A stretch of 64,000 nt of DNA from Cryobacterium sp. Y82 (GCF_002929495.1 NZ_PJJJ01000031.1:62001-126000), one strand, 5' to 3'. Positions 52,590 through 61,801 are shown, numbered from the stretch's first letter. The notes: generated by a model from the letters alone, not told the origin. Program-made: numbers and translations.

Positions 52590-53786
52590 TTACCGCTTCA
52601 GGTTGGTCAGCTCCTGCAGAACCTCGTCTGAGGTGGTGATGATTCGAGCGTTGGCCTGGAAGCCGCGCTGGGCGACGATCAGGTTGGTGAATTCCTGCGA
52701 CAAATCGACGTTGGACATTTCGAGCGCTCCGCTGGTCAGCGAGCCGAGGCTGCCGGTGCCGGCGGTTCCGAGTTCGGCGCCGCCGGAGTTGAAGGTGGCG
52801 CGGTACGCGGAGGAACCGGCCTTTTCGAGCCCGCCCGGGTTGACGAAGGTGGCGAGGGCGATGCGACCGATGGCCTGTTGCTGGCCATTGCTGAACAGGC
52901 CAACGAGGGTTCCGTCAGCGCCGAGCGTGTAGGAGTTGAGGGTGCCGGCCTCGCTGCCATCGTCGGTGTCGCCGGCAACGGTGTCGAGTTCGGCGAAGCC
53001 CCTGACATCGTCAAAGTTCATGAGAATACCGTCGAACGTGAAGTTGGCGCCGGCGACGGTTGTGAACTTGCCCGTTGGTCCATTGGCGTCGGTCTCGGCG
53101 GTGAGTTGAAGCGGTGTCGTCGAGGGATTCTTCGGATCGGATACGGTCCAGCCGGTGGCGGTACGAGTGAAAGTCAGTGACACCGTGCGGGCTACTCCCA
53201 GCTCGTCGTATACATCGATGGTGCGCGGCGCGAGTGTGGTGTTTTCTGCCGTATCCGACGGCAGGTTGCCGCTGAAGGTCGCGGCGGTCGAAGCGGAAGC
53301 CGGCACGATCGCGCCAACCGGCAGGGTCATGTTTCCGGTGGCTCCGCCAGCGTTGACGACTCCGTTGGTTGCGCCCCAGCCCTGCACGATCGCGCCGTCG
53401 GGCGAGACTAGTCGCCCAGCCGAATCGAAGTTGAAAGAACCGGCCCGGGTGTAGAGGGTTTCTCCGCCGAGCGACGTGACGAAGAAGCCGTCGCCGTTGA
53501 TCATGAAGTCGGTGGTCTTGCCGGTCGCCTGCGAGGACCCCTGGGCGAAGTTCGTGGAGATTCCCGCTACCTGCACACCGAGGCCGACCTGGGCCGGGTT
53601 GGTACCACCGGTAGTGGCCGTGGCGCCGCCAGCGGCCTCGGTCAGCTGCGACAAGGTGTCTTGAAACTGAGCGGCGGACGCCTTGAATGCCGTCGTATTC
53701 ACGTTGGCGATGTTGTTACCGGTCACGTCGAGCATGGTCTGGTGCGAACGAAGGCCAGAGATACCGGAGTAGAGAGAACGAAGCAT
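52590..53786 (-). CDS. flgE: Flagellar hook protein FlgE
   Basis: Exported structural subunit of the hook. The 398-residue product has the rod/hook N-terminus MLRSLYSGISGLRSHQTMLDVTGNNIANVNTTAFKASAAQFQDTLSQ, the loop GDGFFVTSLGGETLYTRAGSFNFDSAGRLVSPDGAIVQGW, and the C-terminal SNVDLSQEFTNLIVAQRGFQANARIITTSDEVLQELTNLKR. ATG preceded by GAAAGG. Length is normal. Confidence 0.95.
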   Translation of the reverse strand: MLRSLYSGISGLRSHQTMLDVTGNNIANVNTTAFKASAAQFQDTLSQLTEAAGGATATTGGTNPAQVGLGVQVAGISTNFAQGSSQATGKTTDFMINGDGFFVTSLGGETLYTRAGSFNFDSAGRLVSPDGAIVQGWGATNGVVNAGGATGNMTLPVGAIVPASASTAATFSGNLPSDTAENTTLAPRTIDVYDELGVARTVSLTFTRTATGWTVSDPKNPSTTPLQLTAETDANGPTGKFTTVAGANFTFDGILMNFDDVRGFAELDTVAGDTDDGSEAGTLNSYTLGADGTLVGLFSNGQQQAIGRIALATFVNPGGLEKAGSSAYRATFNSGGAELGTAGTGSLGSLTSGALEMSNVDLSQEFTNLIVAQRGFQANARIITTSDEVLQELTNLKR

Positions 53787-53849
53787 GGGATGCTGCCTTT
53801 CAGAAAAGAATTATGCGGTGCTGTTGATGGGTCGAGGACAAGCCGCGGA

Positions 53850-54320
53850 TCAGGCCGCAGTCGTCGCCTCCGCGGCGTCTTCGGTGTCTTCGGCACGGGC
53901 GCTGGTCACGCCGGAAATAACATCAAGGGCCACCGGTTCACCGTTGACGGTAACCGTAGGCACGGGGCCGGCGAACGAAACCGACGAAACGAGCCCCGTG
54001 ACTTCGGCGCCGTCGGGGTCGGTATAGGTGACCGTCTCCCCTACCAGGGCTGCCGCCGAGGTGCGCATCTGCAGGGAGAAGCCCTCCCCACTGGCCGTGG
54101 CCATTTCGGTGAGCTTTTCCATCATGGCGAGCTGGGTGGTCTGGGCGATCATCTCGTTGGTATCCATCGGGGCGCTGGGATCCTGGTTTTGCAACTGCGT
54201 CACCAGCAACGACATGAACACCTCCGAGTCCATGGACTGGTTGGGGGTGCGCGTCGTGGTCGTGGACGAGTACATTCCGGTCGGAGCGGCGGCAGTGGCC
54301 GCCACGGCGTCGATTGTCAC
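53850..54320 (-). CDS. flgD: Flagellar hook-capping protein FlgD
   Basis: Scaffold for hook assembly. The 156-residue product has the conserved MDSEVFMSLLVTQLQNQDPSAPMDTNEMIAQTTQLAMMEKLTEM and a short C-terminal half; it is shorter than enterobacterial FlgD (about 230), lacking much of the tail. GTG 54320 has AGAAGGAG seven bases upstream, between it and the fliK stop. Followed by flgE. Confidence 0.92.
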   Translation of the reverse strand: MTIDAVAATAAAPTGMYSSTTTTRTPNQSMDSEVFMSLLVTQLQNQDPSAPMDTNEMIAQTTQLAMMEKLTEMATASGEGFSLQMRTSAAALVGETVTYTDPDGAEVTGLVSSVSFAGPVPTVTVNGEPVALDVISGVTSARAEDTEDAAEATTAA

Positions 54321-54333
54321 GATTTTTCTCCTT

Positions 54334-55803
54334 CTAAGCCAGTACGTCGATGGTGTGGGTGGATCCGAATTGGGGTGGTCGCTGCTCCTGGGGAGTGTCC
54401 GGTGCTCGATTGTCCGGTCTACGAGCGTCGGGATTGCGTCCGTCAACCTCGGAGCGGGGCTGGCGGGTAGCACTGGGATTGCCGGCCTGGCTATCGGATG
54501 ACAGGTCGAGCTGGGCGCTCAGCCCGGAACCGGCGAGGTCACGCCGCAGGTCGGGCAAAATCACACGCAGGGCCTCTCGGGCCAGGTCGGTAGGAGCGAA
54601 CAGCTCCACCCGAATGCCCTCCCCCGTCACGTGCGCCCGCACGGTGACCGGTCCCAGATTGTCGGGCGACACGCTGATGGTCAATACATGCTCGCCGGGA
54701 GCCGCGGTGGCGAGCGAGAACAGCGGCTTCATGATCTGCGCGGCGAGCGGCAGGGCAGTAGCCGAAGCGGGTGCAGCCACCACGGTGGCCGTTGGGGTCG
54801 ACACCGCGAGGGGAACCGAAGTGGGTGCGGCGGGTGACGAGGGGGTGACGGCTTCGGTGCCGGCGCCTCGCCCGGTCAGCCGCACGGAGTCCGGCAGCGC
54901 GGAGCCAGCCGCTCCCGTGCGCTCTAACGCGGCGTTCTGTGCCGCACCGGTCTGTGCCGCACCGGCCTGTGCTGCACCGGCCTGAGCTGCACCAGCCTGT
55001 GCTGCACCGGGAAGGCCAGGGGCACCGACCGATGTCGCAGCTCCGGCGGATGCTGACGCGGCCGGGACCGGCAACACGGTGGCAGCCCCTGCGGCATCAG
55101 AAGTGGCTGCTGCCGAGGCGGTGGCGCCGACCGCTGTCGCCGCCGCTTTACCGGAAGCGCTCGGAGCGGCTGCCGTGACGACGGAGGCGAACGCCGTGGC
55201 GGTCGGCCCTGCGGCGTCGGCACTGCCTCTGGGTAATGCAGCAGCGGTGGTGCTCACTGCGGCGCCGGGAGTCGATGGTGCGGGGATCGTTGACACGGCG
55301 GCTGGGATATTCGACGCCGCCGAACCGGCCGCCGCTCCCAGGGTGCCGGCACTTGCAGCCAGGCCCGCAGCGGCCGATGTGAGAGGTGCCGCCGTATCGA
55401 TTATGCTCCAGCCAGTCCCCGAAGCCGAGGTGCCCGAATGAGGCATACCGTCGACCGCGACTGTTGCCGTGGACATCACGCTTGGGGCCGCCCCGCCGCC
55501 GTTGGCCAGCGTCAGAGTCGCCGAGAACAGCATGGGGACCACCGGAATGGCGGCATCCGCTGTGACGGAATCAAGGCGTGTTGGGGACACCGACAACGTC
55601 GCCCCAGCTGCAAAATCCCCCTCCTGGTCCCCCTTCGGCTCCGTCGACACCGGAGCCGAAGAAGCGTCAAGGTCCGCCGCAAGGGTGTCATCCATGATGG
55701 CCCCGAAGGTGTCGGCACCCGGCGAAATCGACTTTGTCTCGCGGGGAGCAGAGGGCGCGGGCGGCGCTGCAGCTGTCCGAAATTGACCGAGGGTGAGACT
55801 CAT
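54334..55803 (-). CDS. fliK: Flagellar hook-length control protein FliK
   Basis: Exported molecular ruler that triggers the FlhB switch. The 489-residue product is very Ala/Ser/Thr/Pro-rich for most of its length, as ruler regions are, and ends in the hook-length domain (EHVLTISVSPDNLGPVTVRAHVTGEGIRVELFAPTDLAREALRVILPDLRRDL). A GAAQA-type five-residue repeat encoded by tandem 15-bp units lies about residues 265-289. ATG overlaps the stop of the NlpC/P60 gene. The open frame upstream of 55803 is not credible. Confidence 0.88.
   Translation of the reverse strand: MSLTLGQFRTAAAPPAPSAPRETKSISPGADTFGAIMDDTLAADLDASSAPVSTEPKGDQEGDFAAGATLSVSPTRLDSVTADAAIPVVPMLFSATLTLANGGGAAPSVMSTATVAVDGMPHSGTSASGTGWSIIDTAAPLTSAAAGLAASAGTLGAAAGSAASNIPAAVSTIPAPSTPGAAVSTTAAALPRGSADAAGPTATAFASVVTAAAPSASGKAAATAVGATASAAATSDAAGAATVLPVPAASASAGAATSVGAPGLPGAAQAGAAQAGAAQAGAAQTGAAQNAALERTGAAGSALPDSVRLTGRGAGTEAVTPSSPAAPTSVPLAVSTPTATVVAAPASATALPLAAQIMKPLFSLATAAPGEHVLTISVSPDNLGPVTVRAHVTGEGIRVELFAPTDLAREALRVILPDLRRDLAGSGLSAQLDLSSDSQAGNPSATRQPRSEVDGRNPDARRPDNRAPDTPQEQRPPQFGSTHTIDVLA
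54937..55011 (-). repeat. fliK: Five tandem 15-bp units inside fliK
   Basis: Five copies of a CTGTGCYGCACCGGC-like unit run from 54937 to 55011 with one to three differences each, coding for repeated Gly-Ala-Ala-Gln-Ala in the ruler region. In-frame loss or gain of units would change the length of FliK. Confidence 0.85.
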
Positions 55804-56468
55804 AGTGCGCTTCCCGTAACTATTGAGTTCTGCTGGGCGAAAGCGGCAAAAGCGGCGTTGAGCCTGTCGGCAGAGCCGGCGCCCGTGACAGCGGTGTCGG
55901 TCGGAATGATCCGGCGGATGGTGGTGATGTCGGCATCCGTCATATATGCCTCTCGCAGGCAAACGGTACGGCCCGGATACGGCGCATGAATGACCTTGTT
56001 ATCGCCGGCGTAGATAAGAATGTGGTCGCCACCGCCGGTGACGATGAGGTCGCCAGGCTGGGCTTCGGCGAGGGAAGCGACCTCGGTTCCCATCTTCATC
56101 TGCCCCGACACGAGTCGCGGCAGTTCTATTCCGATATCGGCGTAGACGGTCTGCACGAGTCCGGAGCAGTCCATTCCGCTGGAATCTTCACCACCGAACA
56201 CGTAGGGCACCCCAAGGTATTTCTCCGCGGAGGCGACCACGTCGGTGCCGGTCGCGCCCGCGCCCGACCCGGTCGCGCTGGGTGCGGTCGTGCCGGCGGT
56301 GCCGAGCGCCGCTGCCAGGGTCGCTGCGAAGCTCCCAGCCGAGACGGACGCCGCAGCGGTCGTCGCCGCTGCGGCCGTTGTCGTTACCCGGTCTGCAGAC
56401 ACGCCGGAGAGCTGCTGCAGAGTGGCCTGGATCTGGCTGATTCGCCCCATGGCCGCGATCATCGTCAT
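55800..56468 (-). CDS. NlpC/P60 peptidoglycan peptidase in the flagellar operon
   Basis: A 222-residue protein with an Ala/Thr-rich first 75 residues and a C-terminal NlpC/P60 domain: YLGVPYVFGGEDSSGMDCSGLVQTVY (catalytic Cys101), GDHILIYAG (His149) and VIHAPYPG (His161) give the usual triad. There is no clear signal peptide, so it may be exported through the flagellar gate. The gene lies between fliJ and fliK and overlaps both (ATGA), so it is co-translated; by position it may open the wall for rod passage, as FlgJ does elsewhere. Function is inferred. Confidence 0.85.
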   Translation of the reverse strand: MTMIAAMGRISQIQATLQQLSGVSADRVTTTAAAATTAAASVSAGSFAATLAAALGTAGTTAPSATGSGAGATGTDVVASAEKYLGVPYVFGGEDSSGMDCSGLVQTVYADIGIELPRLVSGQMKMGTEVASLAEAQPGDLIVTGGGDHILIYAGDNKVIHAPYPGRTVCLREAYMTDADITTIRRIIPTDTAVTGAGSADRLNAAFAAFAQQNSIVTGSAL

Positions 56469-56929
56469 GGTGTCTCCTGCTCGGTCATCGTGGCGGTGTC
56501 GCTCGTGGCGGTATGTGAGCGATGCCAGCGTGCCCCGGCAATTTCGTCGAGCACGGTCTGTTCCGCGTGCTGGTCTGCCGCCAGCAGGGCGGCAGCGTGC
56601 CGTTCGTGCAGTTTTTCAAGCGCGACCGACTCGGCCCTGGCCGCGTTGTACGTAATCTGGGCGGAGTCCAGGCTCTCCTGGTAGTTGCGGCCAACGGCTT
56701 CGAGCTCGGCCAGCATGCTGCGCGACGACGATCGCGCCGCTGCCATGGCGTTGAGAGCGGCGATGGTTTGCGGGGAATTGCCCAGGGCACCGAGCGCGGT
56801 GCGGGCGCGCCCATGGCGGGCCTCGCTCGCCGCCACCCGGGCGTTCGCTTCGGCGAGGTCGAGGGCAGCCTGGTCCTGCTGCAGCCTGCGCAATCGCAGC
56901 AATCCGGCGAGGGGAAAGAGGCGGCTCAT
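56465..56929 (-). CDS. fliJ: Flagellar export chaperone FliJ
   Basis: A 154-residue, almost entirely alpha-helical coiled-coil protein, rich in Ala, Glu, Arg and Leu (MSRLFPLAGLLRLRRLQQDQAALDLAEANARVA). FliJ acts as the central stalk of the FliI ATPase ring. Position between fliI and the NlpC/P60 gene, with stop-start overlaps on both sides, supports the call; sequence alone would be only suggestive. Confidence 0.82.
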   Translation of the reverse strand: MSRLFPLAGLLRLRRLQQDQAALDLAEANARVAASEARHGRARTALGALGNSPQTIAALNAMAAARSSSRSMLAELEAVGRNYQESLDSAQITYNAARAESVALEKLHERHAAALLAADQHAEQTVLDEIAGARWHRSHTATSDTATMTEQETP

Positions 56930-58263
56930 GCCATGGCCCCGAACGCACGAGTCAGTCGGGTGAGCTGGGCCCAGGCCTGCTCGCTGGGAGTCTGGTCGTT
57001 CATCCGCTGCTGGAGAAAGGCTTTGATGGCCAAGTCATTCTCAACTGCCGCATCGACCAGCGGGTTGGTGCCGACCCGGTAGGCTCCGACGTCGAGCAGG
57101 TCCTGCGCGCCCTGACGGGCCGCCATCACCGTGCGCAGCGTCGTCGCGATCGCGTTTCGTTCCGCACTGTTCACCCGCGCGGCAACGCGAGAAATGGAGG
57201 CGAGTACATCGACCGACGGAAAATGGCCGGTGATTGCGAGCTTACGGTCGAGCACGACGTGACCATCAAGTATGGACCGCGCCGCATCTGCGATCGGTTC
57301 GTTGTGGTCATCACCGTCGACGAGCACGGTGTAAATTCCGGTGATCGAGGCGGTTTCACCGGTTCCGGCGCGTTCGAGCAGTCGAGCAAGCACCGAGAAC
57401 GTCGAGGGCGGGTAGCCACGGGTAGCCGGCGGTTCACCGACCGAGAGGCCGATTTCGCGCTGGGCCATAGCGACCCGGGTGAGCGAGTCCATCATGAGCA
57501 TGACGTCGGAGCCCTGATCGCGAAACGATTCCGCGATGCGGGTCGCGGTGAACGCAGCGCGCAAGCGCATCATCGCGGGTTCGTCGGAGGTCGACACGAC
57601 GACTATGGAGCGGGCCAGGCCTTCCGGGCCGAGGTCGTCCTCAAGAAACTCGCGAACCTCACGCCCACGCTCCCCCACCAGTGCGATGACCGAGACCTGG
57701 GCATCCGTTCCGCGGGCGATCATAGACAGCAGGGACGACTTTCCAACGCCGGAGCCGGCAAACAGGCCCATTCGCTGGCCGCGGCCAACCGTCGTGAGCG
57801 TGTCGAGCACCCGCACGCCGAGGTGCAGCGGGGTCGTGATGCGCGCACGGTGCATGGCCGAGGGGCTGTCATGTTCCAGGGAGACGAAGCCGTCGGAATC
57901 GAGCGGGCCCTTGCCGTCAATTGGGCGTCCCAAGCCGTCGATGACGCGTCCGAACAGGCCGCGACCGGTGGGCACGAGGAGCGGCGAGCCGGCCGATCGC
58001 ACGCGCGCACCGGCCTGCAACCCGGTAATGCGGCCGAGCGGCATGCATCGGATTCCCGTCTGAGTGGTGGCGACGACTTCAGCCTCGATGCCTGCCTGGC
58101 CCGGTCGGGCGCCGAGCGTGACAATGTCACCGATTGCCGAGCGCAAGCCGCGCACCTCCACGCCCAGACCAACAATGGAGGACACGATACCGACCCGCTC
58201 CGGGCGACCGGCTTCGAGTGCCTGCACGAGCTGCGCGGGGCGCGGGCGCCAGGCGGTGATCAT
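56926..58263 (-). CDS. fliI: Flagellum-specific ATPase FliI
   Basis: Hexameric ATPase of flagellar export, related to F1-beta. The 445-residue product has Walker A AGSGVGKS (169-176), VSVIALVGERGREVREFLEDDLG, the Walker B stretch SDVMLMMDSLTRVAMAQREIGLSVGEPPATRGYPPSTFSVLARLLERAG and SITGIYTVLVDGDDHNEPIADAARSILDGHVVL. ATG overlaps the fliH stop. Confidence 0.97.
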   Translation of the reverse strand: MITAWRPRPAQLVQALEAGRPERVGIVSSIVGLGVEVRGLRSAIGDIVTLGARPGQAGIEAEVVATTQTGIRCMPLGRITGLQAGARVRSAGSPLLVPTGRGLFGRVIDGLGRPIDGKGPLDSDGFVSLEHDSPSAMHRARITTPLHLGVRVLDTLTTVGRGQRMGLFAGSGVGKSSLLSMIARGTDAQVSVIALVGERGREVREFLEDDLGPEGLARSIVVVSTSDEPAMMRLRAAFTATRIAESFRDQGSDVMLMMDSLTRVAMAQREIGLSVGEPPATRGYPPSTFSVLARLLERAGTGETASITGIYTVLVDGDDHNEPIADAARSILDGHVVLDRKLAITGHFPSVDVLASISRVAARVNSAERNAIATTLRTVMAARQGAQDLLDVGAYRVGTNPLVDAAVENDLAIKAFLQQRMNDQTPSEQAWAQLTRLTRAFGAMA

Positions 58264-58877
58264 GCTTCGACCTCGGCGAGGGCTGCTTTTGCGCGCGCGA
58301 ACGCCGTGCTAATACGCGCGTCGAGAAAGCCGTCGCTGAACTCGGCGATGGCGTCACCCCGCTTGAGCCGGGAATCCCCAACAAAACGGATGCTCTCCAG
58401 CGCTCGCGTCTGCGCCCCCAGCACCACGAGGTCCTCCGGATGCAGGCGGATGCTGTGCACCTCGCTGCGATCGAGCTGGTCTGGCTGGTGCAGGGCGCGT
58501 TCGAGAGCGCGGCGGGCCGACGGTTCGGTATGGCTAAGTTCACAGCCGAGAATGGCTTCGGCCAGTTGCAGAGACGTGTTGACAAGCGTGGCTTCCGCCT
58601 GCTGGATGAGCGGAATGCTTCGTTCATTGAGGGCACGGGCGGCGGCAGCGAGCAAACGCACCGCGTGGTCGACCCGCGCTTCACCGAAGCGTTCGTTCTC
58701 GGCGTGCTCGGCGTTGATCTCGTCGGCGCGCCTGGCGACGTCCGCGGCCGCCAGCCGTAGCCCCTCGGTGTAGCCGGCGGCGTGGCCCTCGGCGCGCGAC
58801 TGCTCGTCGACGCGGTCTTGTTCCTCGTCGCGCAGCCGCGGAAAAGCCATCAGGCCGAACCCGGTGTCAGTTGACAT
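58260..58877 (-). CDS. fliH: Flagellar assembly protein FliH
   Basis: A 205-residue regulator of the FliI ATPase. The N-terminal part has a helical, charged segment with GHAAGYTEGLRLAAADVARRADE (GxxxG-like spacing typical of FliH), the C-terminal part the domain LQLAEAILGCELSH and GDAIAEFSDGFLDARI. ATG 58877 overlaps the fliG end by 11 bases; the longer open frame inside fliG is not used. Confidence 0.88.
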   Translation of the reverse strand: MSTDTGFGLMAFPRLRDEEQDRVDEQSRAEGHAAGYTEGLRLAAADVARRADEINAEHAENERFGEARVDHAVRLLAAAARALNERSIPLIQQAEATLVNTSLQLAEAILGCELSHTEPSARRALERALHQPDQLDRSEVHSIRLHPEDLVVLGAQTRALESIRFVGDSRLKRGDAIAEFSDGFLDARISTAFARAKAALAEVEA

Positions 58878-59883
58878 ATTCGTCCTCGGCACCGCGCTGC
58901 ACCGTGATGCTGCCCTGCGCTTCCATATCGCGAATAGCGCGCACGATTTCGGCACGGGCGTCTTCAACCTGACGCATCCGCACCGGTCCGAGGCTCTTGG
59001 TTTCGTCGTCGAGTACGTCGCGGTTGCGCTCAGAGAGGTTGGCGCGAATGACCTCGGCGACGGCATCGGACGTGCCCTTCATGGCCATAGCGAGCACGGT
59101 CGTGTCGATGCCGCGCAGAACCTGCTGCACGTCCCTGCTCTCCAGCTTGACGATGTCGGCAAAGGTGAGCATGCGAGAACGAATCTCTTCGGCCAAGGCC
59201 GGGTCGCGTTCCTCGAGCCCTTCCAGAAGTGCACGCTCCGTGGCGGCATCCGCTCGGTTGATGATGTCGACGAGCGGCTGCACGCCCCCGACCACCTCGA
59301 TCCTCTCGCGCGCGACGATCTTGCCGGTGCGCAACTTGAGCGTGTCGGTGACGACACGAATGGCTTCGGGCGTCGCGCTCGACATGGTCGCGATGCACTG
59401 GGCCACGTCGGTGCGCAGGCCAGGGTCCATTCCGGCCAAAATAGCGGATGCCTGGTCGCGCCGCAGGTGCGCCAACACCAGCGCGATGGTCTGGGGCATT
59501 TCACCGTCGAGCAGGTTGAGCACATCGCCGGGCTCGGAGGGATCTAGAAACTCAAAGGCCTTGCCGGCCATCGAGGTGGCGACCCGGTTCATGACACCGG
59601 CTGCGCGCTCGGCGCCAAAGGACGCTTCGAGCAGGCCGACGGCGAATTCGTGCCCCCCACGGGAGAGCCGGCGACCCTTCAGGGTGATCTCGTGGAATTC
59701 GTTGAGCGTGGACTCGGCGACGGCCGGGTCGACGTTGCGCAGCTGCACGATTTCGCCGGCGATGACTTCAGCTTCGATATCGCTGAACTGCTTCATGACC
59801 TCGGTTGCGCGCTGGCGATCCATGTTCATGAGTACGACGGCAACTTTTTGGGTGCCGGTCAGCGCTGCGCCTGGCTCGTTCAT
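58867..59883 (-). CDS. fliG: Flagellar motor switch protein FliG
   Basis: Rotor protein that transmits torque from the stator. The 338-residue product has LTGTQKVAVVLMNMDRQRATEVMKQFSDIEAEVI, the middle domain LNLLDGEMPQTIALVLAHLRRDQASAIL (here MPQ in place of the common EHPQ) and the C-terminal domain TFADIVKLESRDVQQVLRGIDTTVLAMAMKG. ATG overlaps the fliF stop. Usual length. Confidence 0.96.
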   Translation of the reverse strand: MNEPGAALTGTQKVAVVLMNMDRQRATEVMKQFSDIEAEVIAGEIVQLRNVDPAVAESTLNEFHEITLKGRRLSRGGHEFAVGLLEASFGAERAAGVMNRVATSMAGKAFEFLDPSEPGDVLNLLDGEMPQTIALVLAHLRRDQASAILAGMDPGLRTDVAQCIATMSSATPEAIRVVTDTLKLRTGKIVARERIEVVGGVQPLVDIINRADAATERALLEGLEERDPALAEEIRSRMLTFADIVKLESRDVQQVLRGIDTTVLAMAMKGTSDAVAEVIRANLSERNRDVLDDETKSLGPVRMRQVEDARAEIVRAIRDMEAQGSITVQRGAEDEYVN

Positions 59884-61496
59884 GCGCGTTGCCGGTCATC
59901 CATGAGGCCACGCAGGAACTCGGCCGTGCTGCGCGGGTCGGACTGCGCCAGGGAATCGATCTCGGCACGGCGAAGGTCGGTGTCGGTCGGCACGAACTTG
60001 ACGGTCGGAATTATCTTGGTGGGGCTGTCGGTCGGATTGTCGAGGAACAGGGAGCCGGCCGACGACGTCACGGAGAGCGGGACAGTGGCCTCTCCGAGCG
60101 CATTCTGCATTGCGGTGAGATCGCCGATCTCGACCGATTCCCGGCTCTGGCGACGTGACCGGCGTGCGTAGAGAATAAGGCTGACCACGAGGGTGACGAC
60201 GATTCCCACGGTGATCACCGACACCCGCAGAATCTCGGTGAGCTGTGCAGCGGCCGCGGCATCCGCTGCTGCCTTGAGCGCTGCGGCGGCAGCGGCGGCC
60301 CCCGTGGTGTCGAAGGCCACGACCTCGACGGTCACGGCATCGCCGCGCACGGCGTCGATTCCGGCAGCCGAGGTGACGAGCGAGGTGATGTCGGCCACGT
60401 TGAGGTTGGCTGCGGCATCGGCATCGACGGCCACGGAGACCGTCTGACGGGTGATGGCTCCGGCCGGAATGGTGCGGCTCTCGGTGACCTTGTTCACGGC
60501 GTTGTTGCGGGTGGTCGACTCGCTCGAGAACGTGCCGTCGGTGGCACCATCGGCCACGGCCGCCGTGTCGGAGCCGAGCACGCCGGCGGCACTGCCTCCG
60601 GTACCCGAGTAGGTCTCGGTGTCGACGGATTCGTTGAGGGCGGGGGTCTCGATCGGAGCGGTGAAGGACTCTTCGACCCGTTCGGCCGATTCGTAGCTCA
60701 TATCAGCGGCGACGACGACGGTGGCGTTACCGGCACCGACGACCTTGTCGAGCATGGCCTGCACGGCGCTGCGCACGCGAGTCTCATAGTCGGAGGCCTG
60801 CTGGTCGGCTCCTCCTGTGGCCCCGACGCCGACGGCAGAGAGCACCGCACCGCTCGAGTCGACCACGGCCACGTCGGCGGCCGTCATACCGTCGATCGAA
60901 GCGCTGGTCAGGTGCACGATCGCTTGAACCTGGTCGTTGGAGAGCGAAACACCGTTTTGGGTTTCCACGAAAACGGATGCCGTGGGGTCGTTCTTCTGCG
61001 ACACGAACACGCTGTCTTCGGGGATAGCGAGCTGCACGGAGGCCATTTTGACTCCGTCGAGGGCACCAATAGTCTTGGCCAGTTCGCCCTCGAGCGCTCG
61101 CTTATAGGTGACCGACTGCTGAAACTCGCTCGAGGTCACGCCCATGGTGTCGAGCAGGGAATACCCGCCGGTGCTGGAAGTAGGCAGGCCAGCCGAGGCC
61201 GACTTGATGCGCTCGTCGTAGACGCTCGCTTCCGGCACCAGAATCGTGGCGCCGCCGTCGGCGAGCTCGTATTCGACTCCGTCGGTGCGCAATTGTTCGA
61301 CGATGCTGTTGGCGTCTTCGCCGCTGAGGCCGGAGAACAGGGGCGTGAAAGCCGGCTTGGTGATCCACATGCTGAGTGCGGCGATGCCGAGTATAAGCAC
61401 GGCGACGCCGATGATGGCGACCGTACGCTGGGCAATGGTGAACTCGCGAATCGCGTTTCCGAAGCGCTTGAAGGCGCTGGTGACTTGCCGGGGCAT
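59880..61496 (-). CDS. fliF: Flagellar MS-ring protein FliF
   Basis: Forms the membrane MS-ring on which the flagellum is built. The 538-residue product has a first membrane segment (about 24-45), extracellular ring-building domains including GLSGEDANSIVEQLRTDGVEYEL and the YKRALEGELAKTIGALDGVKMASVQLAIPE block, a second membrane segment near residue 435-455, and a short FliG-binding C-terminus. Start ATG overlaps the fliE stop (TGATG). Confidence 0.95.
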   Translation of the reverse strand: MPRQVTSAFKRFGNAIREFTIAQRTVAIIGVAVLILGIAALSMWITKPAFTPLFSGLSGEDANSIVEQLRTDGVEYELADGGATILVPEASVYDERIKSASAGLPTSSTGGYSLLDTMGVTSSEFQQSVTYKRALEGELAKTIGALDGVKMASVQLAIPEDSVFVSQKNDPTASVFVETQNGVSLSNDQVQAIVHLTSASIDGMTAADVAVVDSSGAVLSAVGVGATGGADQQASDYETRVRSAVQAMLDKVVGAGNATVVVAADMSYESAERVEESFTAPIETPALNESVDTETYSGTGGSAAGVLGSDTAAVADGATDGTFSSESTTRNNAVNKVTESRTIPAGAITRQTVSVAVDADAAANLNVADITSLVTSAAGIDAVRGDAVTVEVVAFDTTGAAAAAAALKAAADAAAAAQLTEILRVSVITVGIVVTLVVSLILYARRSRRQSRESVEIGDLTAMQNALGEATVPLSVTSSAGSLFLDNPTDSPTKIIPTVKFVPTDTDLRRAEIDSLAQSDPRSTAEFLRGLMDDRQRA

Positions 61497-61801
61497 CAGG
61501 CTTGCATCCTCATGATCTCGTTGAACGCGTCGACACCTTTATTACGCACGGCGGCGACGAGTTCCATGGTCACCTGGGCGCGGGTGGACGCGATGGTGGC
61601 GGTGTGAATGTCACCCAGGTCACCGGTGACGGCCTGAATGGCGAGAGTGTTGGAGGTGCCCTGCAACTGTTGCAGGTTGTCAACGGCACCCGAGAGAGCG
61701 GCGCCGAAGCCCGAGCCGTCGGTGCGCTGCGTGGCGGTCGTTGCCGAGGTTCCCATGACCCCGGAGAGGGCGGTGGTCGCGTTGATAGCGCCAAGTGGCA
61801 T
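61496..61801 (-). CDS. fliE: Flagellar hook-basal body protein FliE
   Basis: Small 101-residue exported protein joining the MS-ring and rod. The second half, GTSNTLAIQAVTGDLGDIHTATIASTRAQVTMELVAAVRNKGVDAFNEIMRMQA, is characteristic. ATG overlaps the flgC stop (TGATG). Confidence 0.93.
   Translation of the reverse strand: MPLGAINATTALSGVMGTSATTATQRTDGSGFGAALSGAVDNLQQLQGTSNTLAIQAVTGDLGDIHTATIASTRAQVTMELVAAVRNKGVDAFNEIMRMQA

Noticed and set aside
54937-55011. Repeat array considered as CRISPR
   Set aside because: Units of 15 bp are directly adjacent without spacers and are in frame within fliK.
55804-55962. N-terminal extension of fliK inside the NlpC/P60 gene
   Set aside because: Arg/His-rich and out of register with a well-conserved gene; the ATG at 55803 overlaps the upstream stop as in the rest of the operon.
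57223-58773. 516-codon plus-strand open frame antisense to fliI and fliH
   Set aside because: Low-complexity Arg/Ala/Ser translation, no ribosome-binding site, and the minus strand holds FliI with intact Walker motifs.
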